This document shows, one piece after another, positions 1-5,875 of a stretch of 6,575 bases of DNA. The stretch spans positions 1 to 6,575 of the forward strand of contig PWJF01000467.1 of assembly GCA_003560935.1 (NCBI GenBank). Direction: 5' to 3'. The DNA is from Ignavibacteriales bacterium (GTDB lineage Bacteria; Bacteroidota; Ignavibacteria; T3Sed10-11). The position numbers were made by a program, and so were the translations under genes. Each line of letters starts with the position of its first letter. The first letter of the stretch is position 1. The notes beneath the pieces were generated by a model that saw only the letters and a program-made list of their open reading frames with translations, did not search any database and was not told the DNA's origin.

Positions 1-738
1 ATAAAAGATCACGTTGCGGAACTGATTCACTACCTGGACACCTCGTATCCGGGCAAGAAAGATCCCGAACACATCCAGAAGCTCAAAGGGATGTGTCGCG
101 AATTCGAAGCGGAATGTATCTGGGGATATTTCGGATGGAACTGCTCAAATGTCATTCACCTCCGACTTGGTTTTTATACCGGCGACATTTTTACCGAAGA
201 ACCGACCGTTGAGCGTGACGTCATCCCCATATTCAAACTTCTCGAACATACGAGCCCCGATGTTGTGAGCGTTGCTCTCGATCCCGAGGGAAGCGGGCCT
301 GATACGCACTACAAAGTACTGCAGGCCACTACCGAAGCTCTATCGCATTATGAGAAAAAGACAGGCCGTTCGGATATCAGAATCTGGGGGTACCGCAATG
401 TGTGGTATAGATTCCATCCCTCAGAAGCAAATATATACGTACCTGTATCGCTCAACATGTTCGCGGTCATGCAGAGTGCGTTCATAAATACGTTTATATC
501 TCAGCGGGATGCTTCATTCCCGAGCTATGAACATGATGGACCGTTTTCCGAACTTGCAGAGAAGATACAGGTCGATCAGTATCAAAAAATCAAGATTTGT
601 CTCGGACGGGAATGGTTTTATGAAAATCCGAGCGCTCTTATACGCGGAACCCGAGGATTGGTATTTCTGAAAGAGCTGGAACTGCCGGAGTTTTATCAGA
701 GCAGCAGAAAATTGAAGCAACTGCTGGAAAACCGGTAA
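1..738 (+). CDS. PIG-L/LmbE-type deacetylase domain protein, C-terminal part (probable glucosamine-6-phosphate deaminase-like fusion); 5' end outside window
   Basis: The frame is open from base 1, so the gene starts upstream; 245 codons are visible, ending in TAA at 736-738. The segment with DPEGSGPDTHYKVL (His codon at 307-309) matches the position where PIG-L/LmbE N-acetylglucosaminyl deacetylases carry their second zinc-ligand histidine. RIWGYRNVW, then NIYVPVS and a terminal IRGTRGLVFLKELEL stretch, resemble the end of the long NagB-like proteins in which a glucosamine-6-phosphate deaminase domain is followed by a PIG-L domain. The usual HPDD zinc motif and any NagB domain would lie upstream of the window and are not seen. 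The expected role is cytoplasmic amino-sugar metabolism, from family knowledge only. It converges with the aldo/keto reductase gene across 101 bp that show no clear terminator. The PIG-L assignment is fairly sure; the fusion to a deaminase is an inference. Confidence 0.65.
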   Translation: MKDHVAELIHYLDTSYPGKKDPEHIQKLKGMCREFEAECIWGYFGWNCSNVIHLRLGFYTGDIFTEEPTVERDVIPIFKLLEHTSPDVVSVALDPEGSGPDTHYKVLQATTEALSHYEKKTGRSDIRIWGYRNVWYRFHPSEANIYVPVSLNMFAVMQSAFINTFISQRDASFPSYEHDGPFSELAEKIQVDQYQKIKICLGREWFYENPSALIRGTRGLVFLKELELPEFYQSSRKLKQLLENR

Positions 739-839
739 ATATTTCGATTCGTTGAGATCAACATTTACTTTATGGGAATGAGTCAGGGTATACCGCATTA
801 CGCAATAAAGCGATTGCACGGAAAGATACCTGTTGAAAA

Positions 840-1811
840 TCACCACTCAATCTTAAAAAAGTTGGGGTCACGATAGTATGATTCTGTCAACTGTTCGAGT
901 TTTGCGAGCTTTTGCTGGGAAAATTCCGTAAAATCCCGTGCAATCCGTACATTCTCCTCAAGCTCACCGGTAGTTGATATGCCAACATTTGCTGTGCTCA
1001 CCGGAAACGAAAACACGTATCCCAATGCATCTGCCATTGAAGTAATACCATTGTCTTTAAATATCCTGCCTTGCGCAGTGACTTTCATAGCAACGATCCC
1101 CATATCCTTTTCTACCGCGGTTCGAAGCAACTCTTTCTGAAATGGTTCGTAATGAATGTCAGCTGCATTGAGTGTCATCAATATCGTATCAAAATCATAT
1201 TCAGAGATTCCGCGATGCAATACGTCAGGATCACGATGACCGGTTATGCCAATATATCGAACAGCTCCCTCGTCCCGTAGACGTTCTATTGCACGAACGG
1301 CTCCATTCCGGCCAAGAGCGCTTGTAATATCGTCTTCAACACGAACACCATGAACTTGATATAAGTCAACGTAATCCGTTTGCAGGCGGTTTAAACTTTC
1401 TTCAAATAAGCGCAAGGTGCCATCATATGAACGATCCTGTGTTTTTGTCGCAAGAAACACCTCATCCCGTCGTTCCCTCATCACCACTCCAATGTTGGTC
1501 TCACTTCTACCATCTCCATAGGTCGGGGCAGTGTCGATATAATTTACACCGAGATCCAGAGCACGGGTAATGACTTCTACGGCATCTTCTTGTCGTCTCA
1601 CTTGTGCGGTTCTACTGCCGCTACCGAGACTGAACAAGCTGACATTAAACCCGGTTTTACCGAGTTTACGTTTTGGCATAGTACTACGGGTAACATTTGC
1701 AAGCAGTTTCTCAGCATCAGTAAATGTGCCTGCTTGCGATAAAATACCGATTCCTGCTGCAGTAGCGACACCGGTCTTTAAGAATTTTCTACGATCTTGA
1801 TTATTACCCAT
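840..1811 (-). CDS. Tat-signal aldo/keto reductase
   Basis: A 323-residue protein. The N-terminus, MGNNQDRRKFLKTG followed by an Ala/Gly-rich hydrophobic stretch to about residue 28, is a twin-arginine (Tat) signal, so the folded enzyme is probably exported. The aldo/keto reductase TIM barrel runs from about residue 45 (MPKRKLGKTG) to the end. The canonical catalytic tetrad is complete: D93 (NYIDTAP), Y98 (TYGDGRSE), K123 (LATKT) and H154 (YQVHG). IGITGHRD near 187-194 and the late VGISTTGELEENV (276-288), the usual NADP phosphate-binding area, are also typical. There is no C-terminal ferredoxin-like cysteine cluster, unlike some bacterial relatives. The substrate cannot be told. The start is supported by AGGAG (minus strand, 1819-1823) seven bases before ATG, and a sigma70-like promoter lies at 1873-1900. 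It appears to be a single-gene unit. Confidence 0.9.
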   Translation of the reverse strand: MGNNQDRRKFLKTGVATAAGIGILSQAGTFTDAEKLLANVTRSTMPKRKLGKTGFNVSLFSLGSGSRTAQVRRQEDAVEVITRALDLGVNYIDTAPTYGDGRSETNIGVVMRERRDEVFLATKTQDRSYDGTLRLFEESLNRLQTDYVDLYQVHGVRVEDDITSALGRNGAVRAIERLRDEGAVRYIGITGHRDPDVLHRGISEYDFDTILMTLNAADIHYEPFQKELLRTAVEKDMGIVAMKVTAQGRIFKDNGITSMADALGYVFSFPVSTANVGISTTGELEENVRIARDFTEFSQQKLAKLEQLTESYYRDPNFFKIEW

Positions 1812-1872
1812 GGTTAGTCTCCTACAAAGAGATACTTTATGATAGACGTTTGTATGGTTCGGCAGATATGCA

Positions 1873-1900
1873 ATAATAGGGAAAAAATATAAAATATCAA
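1873..1900 (-). promoter_or_regulatory. Sigma70-like promoter of the aldo/keto reductase gene
   Basis: On the minus strand TTGATA (1900-1895) and TATTAT (1878-1873) are separated by 16 bp. Each matches the -35/-10 consensus at five of six bases. Predicted transcription begins near 1866, giving a leader of about 55 bases that contains the AGGAG ribosome site. A 10-bp inverted repeat (1878-1887 with 1909-1918) surrounds the -35 element. Confidence 0.6.
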
Positions 1901-1918
1901 ATTATTATTTTTTTCCCT
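1878..1918. repeat. 10-bp inverted repeat around the aldo/keto reductase -35 region
   Basis: AGGGAAAAAA at 1878-1887 is exactly inverted as TTTTTTCCCT at 1909-1918, with a 21-bp AT-rich centre. It encloses the -35 hexamer and most of the spacer of the minus-strand promoter, so it could be an operator. The A/T richness of the arms makes chance occurrence quite possible. It does not resemble a terminator for a known gene. Confidence 0.3.
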
Positions 1919-1968
1919 TTCGTGATAATTACCATCGAGCAATTGTTTTTAAGATATAGAGCGAAGCG

Positions 1969-1997
1969 AAATAATCACTGGAGCGGTGAAATTATTT
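1969..1997. repeat. Imperfect inverted repeat in the divergent intergenic region
   Basis: AAATAAT (1969-1975) pairs with ATTATTT (1991-1997). Inside it CAC(T) pairs with (G)GTG after a two-base bulge. It lies between the minus-strand promoter at 1873-1900 and the plus-strand promoter at 2054-2082, where a shared regulator could bind. No function can be assigned. Confidence 0.25.
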
Positions 1998-2053
1998 AAG
2001 AGTATAACCTCAAAGATTCTTAATTTGGCAAACGAAAAACTTTAGTAACCTAT

Positions 2054-2082
2054 TTGACAAACACAAAAAAAACCGGTAAACT
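2054..2082 (+). promoter_or_regulatory. Sigma70-like promoter of the small RNA / mini-gene
   Basis: A perfect TTGACA (-35) at 2054-2059 is followed after 17 bp by TAAACT at 2077-2082. That is four of six matches to TATAAT, keeping the first, second, fourth and last bases. Transcription would start near 2089. Its value rests on position: a strong factor-independent terminator follows at 2219-2262 with no conventional gene between. Confidence 0.5.
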
Positions 2083-2125
2083 TATTTACAACTATTCTTG
2101 TCATTCAAAATAGCGAATTATCGCG

Positions 2126-2230
2126 ATGAGTGCGGCTCATCCACATGATGTCGTTGTAACGACTATCGGAGAACAGCTTACCCTTTTATCCGGTTCCGAT
2201 AGTAATTCTTCAGCTCAGCCCGAACACTAA
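2126..2230 (+). CDS. Possible 34-residue small protein inside the small transcript
   Basis: ATG at 2126 opens 34 codons ending in TAA at 2228-2230. The peptide begins MSAAHPHDVVVTTIGEQL and ends in a Ser/Asn-rich tail, with no hydrophobic helix or known motif. The stop codon overlaps the left arm of the terminator stem, so the frame fills the transcript almost exactly to its end. Against it, there is no SD-like sequence before the ATG, and the ATG sits within a stable hairpin (2125-2141) that would hide it. An in-frame TAG at 2111-2113 rules out an N-terminal extension. It could be a chance frame in a non-coding RNA, a regulated small protein, or a dual-function RNA. Confidence 0.25.
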   Translation: MSAAHPHDVVVTTIGEQLTLLSGSDSNSSAQPEH

Positions 2231-2262
2231 ATTAATATACAGTGTTCGGGTTTTTTATTTTT
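2219..2262 (+). terminator. Strong rho-independent terminator
   Basis: CCCGAACACT (2219-2228) pairs perfectly with AGTGTTCGGG (2241-2250) around a 12-base loop, and TTTTTTATTTTT (2251-2262) follows. There is no T-run on the other side, so it works for plus-strand transcription only. It ends the small transcript that starts near 2089. Confidence 0.9.
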
Positions 2263-2587
2263 ATAAACCATTGATTTAGTAGATAAGAATGCCGCGTTGC
2301 ACAAGGGTTGTGAAGCAGTTGGTATTTATAAAGATTAAAAACTGGCGCTGTAATTGAGAAAATGAAAATGATCTATATTCAGAGAAATCGATGGATGAAA
2401 AATTGGTCTTATGAAATAACAGAACATTCTATGCCAACATAATGCCAAGTCTCAGGTATTAGATTATCTCATTCTCTCTACGATAATAATGTACTGACCT
2501 TCGGTAAACTGCTCACCCCTGAGCATCTAAATGCGATGTGTGATTCACTGTTTTACTCAAATACTCTTGTAGTGTTCGGTAAGATAC

Positions 2588-2612
2588 ATGAGACACTGCT
2601 TTCATGTCTCAT
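2588..2612. repeat. 8-bp inverted repeat / hairpin
   Basis: ATGAGACA (2588-2595) and TGTCTCAT (2605-2612) are perfect inverted arms around a 9-base loop. No T-run follows on either strand, so it is not a typical terminator. It might be an operator or a stem in the leader of the downstream unit. Confidence 0.35.
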
Positions 2613-2678
2613 AAAACAATAGATGGCATTTTCCGAACGACCGTCGAGAGAGGTTTTTCGAGGACATATTCCGATGGA

Positions 2679-2690
2679 ACTACCGGTAGT
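2679..2690. promoter_or_regulatory. 12-bp perfect palindrome, possible operator
   Basis: ACTACCGGTAGT is fully self-complementary and lies eight bases before the SD sequence at 2699-2703. The position would suit a regulator or a translation-control element. A single copy is visible, so this is only suggestive. Confidence 0.25.
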
Positions 2691-2709
2691 ACTCCTTGAG
2701 GAGAATACC

Positions 2710-2871
2710 ATGAAGACATTGAAAATAAGCTTTATTTACATTGTGCTGACCATTAGTATCTGTCTCCCCTTCGATGCGTGTTCCGTTGCAGTCAGATTTG
2801 TCCGTTGCGACCTATTCACAAGATCATTCCATAAAAAATGGAGTTGGATATGGCCCATGATATTTTCATAA
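2710..2871 (+). CDS. Small signal-peptide-like protein or leader peptide overlapping the TIR gene start
   Basis: ATG at 2710 is preceded by AGGAG (2699-2703) with a six-base gap, one of the best ribosome sites in the window. It opens 53 codons to TAA at 2869-2871. The N-terminus, MKTLKISFIYIVLTISIC, has the basic start and hydrophobic core of a secretion signal or membrane helix. The remainder is short, Arg/Phe/Trp-rich and unlike any family I know. The frame could be opened from ATG 2623, but that has no SD. Its last 22 bases overlap the preferred TIR gene start at 2850 in another frame, which would allow translational coupling. It could be a leader peptide, a small membrane partner of the TIR protein, or the surviving signal peptide of a gene whose body was lost when the TIR gene arrived. 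Confidence 0.4.
   Translation: MKTLKISFIYIVLTISICLPFDACSVAVRFVRCDLFTRSFHKKWSWIWPMIFS
2840..2843 (+). promoter_or_regulatory. Ribosome binding site that decides the TIR gene start
   Basis: GGAG at 2840-2843 lies six bases before ATG 2850. The earlier in-frame ATG at 2838 has only A-rich sequence before it and no SD. The start at 2850 gives MAHDIFISYS, the usual beginning of a bacterial TIR domain. Confidence 0.55.
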
Positions 2872-4610
2872 GCTATTCAATAAAAGACAAACCGAGCGCT
2901 GATGCAGTTTGTTCGATATTGGAGGCAAACCATCTGCGGTGTTGGATTGCGCCCCGGGATATTAATCCTGGGACTCCCTTTGCGGAAGCCATCATCGACG
3001 GCATTAAGGATTCTAAAGTATTTATTTTGATCTTTTCATCACACTCAAATAGGTCTCCTCAAGTGATGCGGGAAGTGGAACGGGCAGTCCACCACGGCCT
3101 TCCGATCATACCGCTCCGCATAGAGGATGTTCCTATGTCGAAACAACTCGAGTATTATGTCAGCGATGTCCACTGGCTTGATGCTATAACTCCTCCTTTA
3201 GAGAATCATATAAATAAATTATGTAAAGTTGTTCAGTTGATTTTGTCTATGAGCAAGATGGAAGATAAAGATATTAAAGAAATGCTTGTGACTGAAACTG
3301 AAAAAACGACGGAATCACAGACGAAAGATAAAAGAGCAGAGCATCGATTGTCTGATGAGGATACCATAGAAAGGAAAATTTCAATATTGGAGAATGGTAA
3401 AACTCCGGAAAAACGCATAGCATCAAATGATTCAACCGGAAGATATAGTCTGAAAAAGTATTTTATAGCCGCATTAATCGTAGTGACGATTATCGCTATT
3501 GTAATTGTTCATTGGTTGTTCACAGATAAAACGGAATCTATTATTTCTGCCGCCGATTATGTAGAAGCGGGCAATGAGTTTTTGGAGAATATGGATTATG
3601 ATGAGGCTCTGAACCAATTTGACAAAGCCCTTGCCGAGGATCCGGCAATCTATGAAGCACGAATTGGAATAGCCACCGTTCTGTTCAGACAAGAGAAACT
3701 GGAAGAAGCCATAACAGAGTTGCAAAAGGCAATCGATTTAGACGAACAGGATCCCTATGCCTATAAAATCATGGGAGAAATATTTAAGCAAAAAGAAGAA
3801 TTTGATAAAGCTATGTTTTATTTCCAGAAATATCTCTGGATAGCTCCAGACAGTCCGGATTCCGAAGAAGTTAATCGAATAATAAGAACTATGGAGGAAC
3901 AGCTTCGACCACCGGTTATTCCGGAAAAACCTGTCACTAAACCTGATGAAATTGAAGTATATGACTATTCTACCAAGGTGCAAACCGCGATTGACGATTT
4001 TAACCAAGGTAGGTACAATCAGTGCATAAGGCAAATGGAGGAGATATTGAATGTAGAACCGGATAATATCTACGCGCGGTATTATCTGGCTGAGGCGACA
4101 AAGAAAATAGAGATCGAAATTAAAACCAACTATGAATCGGCTCTCGAAGCCTTTGAAAAAGAAAATTATAGAGAATGTATACGCCAATTTGAGAAGGTGT
4201 TGCAGTTGGATCCGGAAAATATTCAATCAAAAACATATTTGGATTTAGCTAAAACGAACCTTTATTCGCAACAGATCGGTATGGTCGTCCATCAGTATGT
4301 TCGGGCAGTAGAAAATAACATTCTATTGGATTTTTATGAAAAGAAATGTTCTCCCCTGATGTATGAGCAGATAAAGGACGATGTCCAATTGATTTCGCGC
4401 CTCTACAGCAATATCCACGCAACGGTATTAGATCACAGTATTAGGTTTATAGAAATGGAGAGAGCGGAGGTCACGATTATTTTTTTAATGACCGGAGTTT
4501 CCAATGATGAAGAAAGGCGTCAGGTTATATTTGAAGGAAAACAGGTGTGGAATATGGTAATGGAAGGGGAAGAGTGGAACATTGACGAAATAAAATTCAT
4601 AGCTACTTAA
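2850..4610 (+). CDS. TIR domain protein with transmembrane helix, TPR repeats and NTF2-like C-terminal domain
   Basis: A 586-residue protein (start at 2850; 590 if from 2838). Residues 1 to about 130 form a bacterial TIR domain: HDIFISYS, CWIAPRDINPG, VFILIFSSHSNRSPQVMREVERA and HWLDA. Glu75 of REVERA is at the position of the catalytic glutamate of NAD-cleaving TIR domains, so NADase activity is plausible. A charged linker (about 135-200) precedes one transmembrane helix, about 204-224 (YFIAALIVVTIIAIVIVHWL). Lysines lie before the helix, which predicts cytoplasmic TIR and periplasmic C-terminus. Three TPR units lie at about 235-336 and two more at about 376-460, split by a Pro-rich hinge (IPEKPVTKP). 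Residues about 474-586 look like an NTF2/SnoaL-like alpha-beta domain ending in WNIDEIKFI. The SH3/beta-barrel gene follows after 21 bp, so an operon is likely. The domain calls for TIR, helix and TPR are strong, NTF2-like is moderate, and function is inference. Confidence 0.85.
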   Translation: MAHDIFISYSIKDKPSADAVCSILEANHLRCWIAPRDINPGTPFAEAIIDGIKDSKVFILIFSSHSNRSPQVMREVERAVHHGLPIIPLRIEDVPMSKQLEYYVSDVHWLDAITPPLENHINKLCKVVQLILSMSKMEDKDIKEMLVTETEKTTESQTKDKRAEHRLSDEDTIERKISILENGKTPEKRIASNDSTGRYSLKKYFIAALIVVTIIAIVIVHWLFTDKTESIISAADYVEAGNEFLENMDYDEALNQFDKALAEDPAIYEARIGIATVLFRQEKLEEAITELQKAIDLDEQDPYAYKIMGEIFKQKEEFDKAMFYFQKYLWIAPDSPDSEEVNRIIRTMEEQLRPPVIPEKPVTKPDEIEVYDYSTKVQTAIDDFNQGRYNQCIRQMEEILNVEPDNIYARYYLAEATKKIEIEIKTNYESALEAFEKENYRECIRQFEKVLQLDPENIQSKTYLDLAKTNLYSQQIGMVVHQYVRAVENNILLDFYEKKCSPLMYEQIKDDVQLISRLYSNIHATVLDHSIRFIEMERAEVTIIFLMTGVSNDEERRQVIFEGKQVWNMVMEGEEWNIDEIKFIAT

Positions 4611-4631
4611 AATAATATATCAGGAGGAAAT

Positions 4632-5810
4632 ATGAAAACGAAATCTGAATATAATCATTTTATATGCATTTTTATTATTGCATTGTTTCTATTACCAACG
4701 TTTGTTTATGCAGAGGAACAGGAGATTAGAGTGGTTACTGGGAATGCAAGTATAAGATTAAAGCCGGACACAGAAAGTGAAATAATTGAAACCCCTCCTA
4801 TCGGCAGTGTATTTGGAGTTGAGAATAAAGTCGGCGAGTGGTATGAAATAAAATTTCGATCCCGGGTTGGTATGATTATCATAGGATATATTCATGAAAA
4901 AGATGTTGAAGAAATGAAAATTGAAGAGGAAGTAGCCGAAGAGATAAAACCTGCTCCGGAAAAGATAACGGAAATAAGACCTCCCCCACCCGTTGTAAAG
5001 GAAGAGCCAAGAATAACTTCTCAAATTGAATTGGTCATAAGTGGCGGTTATAATTTGGGTTACAGTATAAGCAGGTATCTTTCCTATTCAGACATTTGGA
5101 GCGGGGGGAACCTCCAAATGGTTGATGAGCATGGAACCCTCTCTCAGGATGTTAAAAAACCTCTCGGGTTTAGCGGAGCACTTAATTATTTTTTCAGTGA
5201 TGAGCTGGGGGTTCAGCTTAGGTTGGATTATAATTCCAAAGAGAAAATTTCAGGTGTAAGCGAATACAATTTGTCCTGGTCTTGGACGGACGGTAGTGGA
5301 CCTTTTACCATGGATAATCAATGGGATGTAACCGGTGATGTCTCAAGCATGGATTTAAGCGGAAACATTATATTCAAGATTCCCACTACCGGAATGATCG
5401 CTCCAGTCATAAGCGGAGGTGTTTCTTATTTCATTGGGGAGCTAAAAGTTAATACGCTGGGAGGATATGCACTTTCATGGATAGACGGAGATTATCAATA
5501 TATTGATTACTGGTGTATTCCTGCAAAAATAGATGCATCCTTTAACGGATTCGGGTTTAATGTTGGAGGAGGAGCAAACCTCCTTTTTACACCAAATGTT
5601 GGTATAAATTTTGACGCAAGATATTTCATTAAAAGTGAAATCGTAGAACCCTGGGAGATTGTCACCGGGCAGTATCAAGCGGAGAATTTTGATCATGTAT
5701 ATCTTAATTTAGATCAAAACACGGCTAAAGAAATTCAGGAAGGGGTGCCGTCTTTTAAGCTGAACCCATCATTTTTTAAGTTTTCCGTTGGTTTGGTATT
5801 TACATTTTGA
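4632..5810 (+). CDS. Outer-membrane beta-barrel protein with periplasmic bacterial SH3 domain
   Basis: A 392-residue protein. Residues 1-27 are a Sec signal peptide, with likely cleavage after VYA before EEQ. Residues about 30-93 form a bacterial SH3 (SH3_3-type) domain: VTGNASIRLKPDTES, then GEWYEI and GYIHEKDVE. A Glu/Pro-rich linker (about 94-128, including RPPPPVVKEEP) leads to a C-terminal region (about 130-392) of alternating polar and hydrophobic, aromatic- and Gly-rich strands. It ends in SVGLVFTF, the terminal phenylalanine typical of barrels inserted by the BAM machinery. The barrel would sit in the outer membrane with the SH3 domain in the periplasm, where SH3_3 domains often bind cell wall or proteins. 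AGGAGG at 4622-4627 sets the start. It is probably co-transcribed with the TIR gene 21 bp upstream, whose predicted periplasmic TPR part is a natural partner. The ligand is unknown. Confidence 0.85.
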   Translation: MKTKSEYNHFICIFIIALFLLPTFVYAEEQEIRVVTGNASIRLKPDTESEIIETPPIGSVFGVENKVGEWYEIKFRSRVGMIIIGYIHEKDVEEMKIEEEVAEEIKPAPEKITEIRPPPPVVKEEPRITSQIELVISGGYNLGYSISRYLSYSDIWSGGNLQMVDEHGTLSQDVKKPLGFSGALNYFFSDELGVQLRLDYNSKEKISGVSEYNLSWSWTDGSGPFTMDNQWDVTGDVSSMDLSGNIIFKIPTTGMIAPVISGGVSYFIGELKVNTLGGYALSWIDGDYQYIDYWCIPAKIDASFNGFGFNVGGGANLLFTPNVGINFDARYFIKSEIVEPWEIVTGQYQAENFDHVYLNLDQNTAKEIQEGVPSFKLNPSFFKFSVGLVFTF

Positions 5811-5875
5811 TCTTCGATTATCCTTTGTATGCTTCATGAAATTGTTTTTCTAACAAATATCCAACCGGAGGAGGA

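Larger units (their letters stand above)
2089..2262 (+). ncRNA. Candidate structured small RNA (about 170 nt)
   Basis: This transcript is predicted between the promoter at 2054-2082 and the terminator at 2219-2262; the 5' end is approximate. It contains successive local hairpins: GCGA-ATTA-TCGC (2113-2124); GATGAG-tgcgg-CTCATC (2125-2141), directly abutting the first; GTCGT-tgta-ACGAC (2150-2163); and a 9-bp stem ACTATCGGA/TCCGATAGT (2162-2170 with 2195-2203), which shares two bases with the previous stem. The terminator stem follows. I do not recognise tmRNA, 6S, SRP, RNase P or a known riboswitch, and no gene lies immediately downstream for it to control as a leader. A 34-codon reading frame lies inside, so it may instead be, or also be, a small mRNA. 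The boundaries are better supported than the function. Confidence 0.45.
2263..2709. other. Gene-poor intergenic stretch upstream of the TIR unit
   Basis: I see no convincing conventional gene or confident promoter in these roughly 450 bases. It holds an 8-bp inverted repeat (2588-2612), a 12-bp palindrome (2679-2690), and an open frame (2443-2622) without a usable start, whose product faintly resembles the N-terminus of an IS4-type transposase. The promoter of the TIR unit should lie here, but no pair of hexamers with good spacing stands out. Confidence 0.4.

Noticed and set aside
802..817. GCAAT/ATTGC hairpin between the convergent genes as a terminator
   Set aside because: The stem is only 5 bp and no T-run follows on either strand.
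514..846. Minus-strand open frame of about 110 codons across the end of the first gene
   Set aside because: It is antisense to the PIG-L-type coding region, with no SD and low-complexity Leu/Phe-rich content.
2089..2262. tRNA, tmRNA, 6S RNA or riboswitch identity for the structured transcript
   Set aside because: There is no cloverleaf, the ends do not pair to form a 6S-like rod, no tag-peptide frame is seen, and no regulated gene follows the terminator.
2623..2709. Longer start (ATG 2623) for the small signal-like frame
   Set aside because: There is no ribosome site before 2623, the extra 29 residues would put charged sequence before the hydrophobic signal, and ATG 2710 has a near-ideal SD.
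2838..2849. Start of the TIR gene at ATG 2838 (four residues longer)
   Set aside because: No SD sequence precedes it, whereas ATG 2850 has GGAG at a six-base gap and begins exactly as TIR domains usually do.
3738..4226. Long minus-strand open frame opposite the TPR region
   Set aside because: It is antisense to a well-supported TIR/TPR coding region, has no ribosome site or domain, and its Phe/Ile-rich content mirrors Lys/Glu-rich codons on the other strand.
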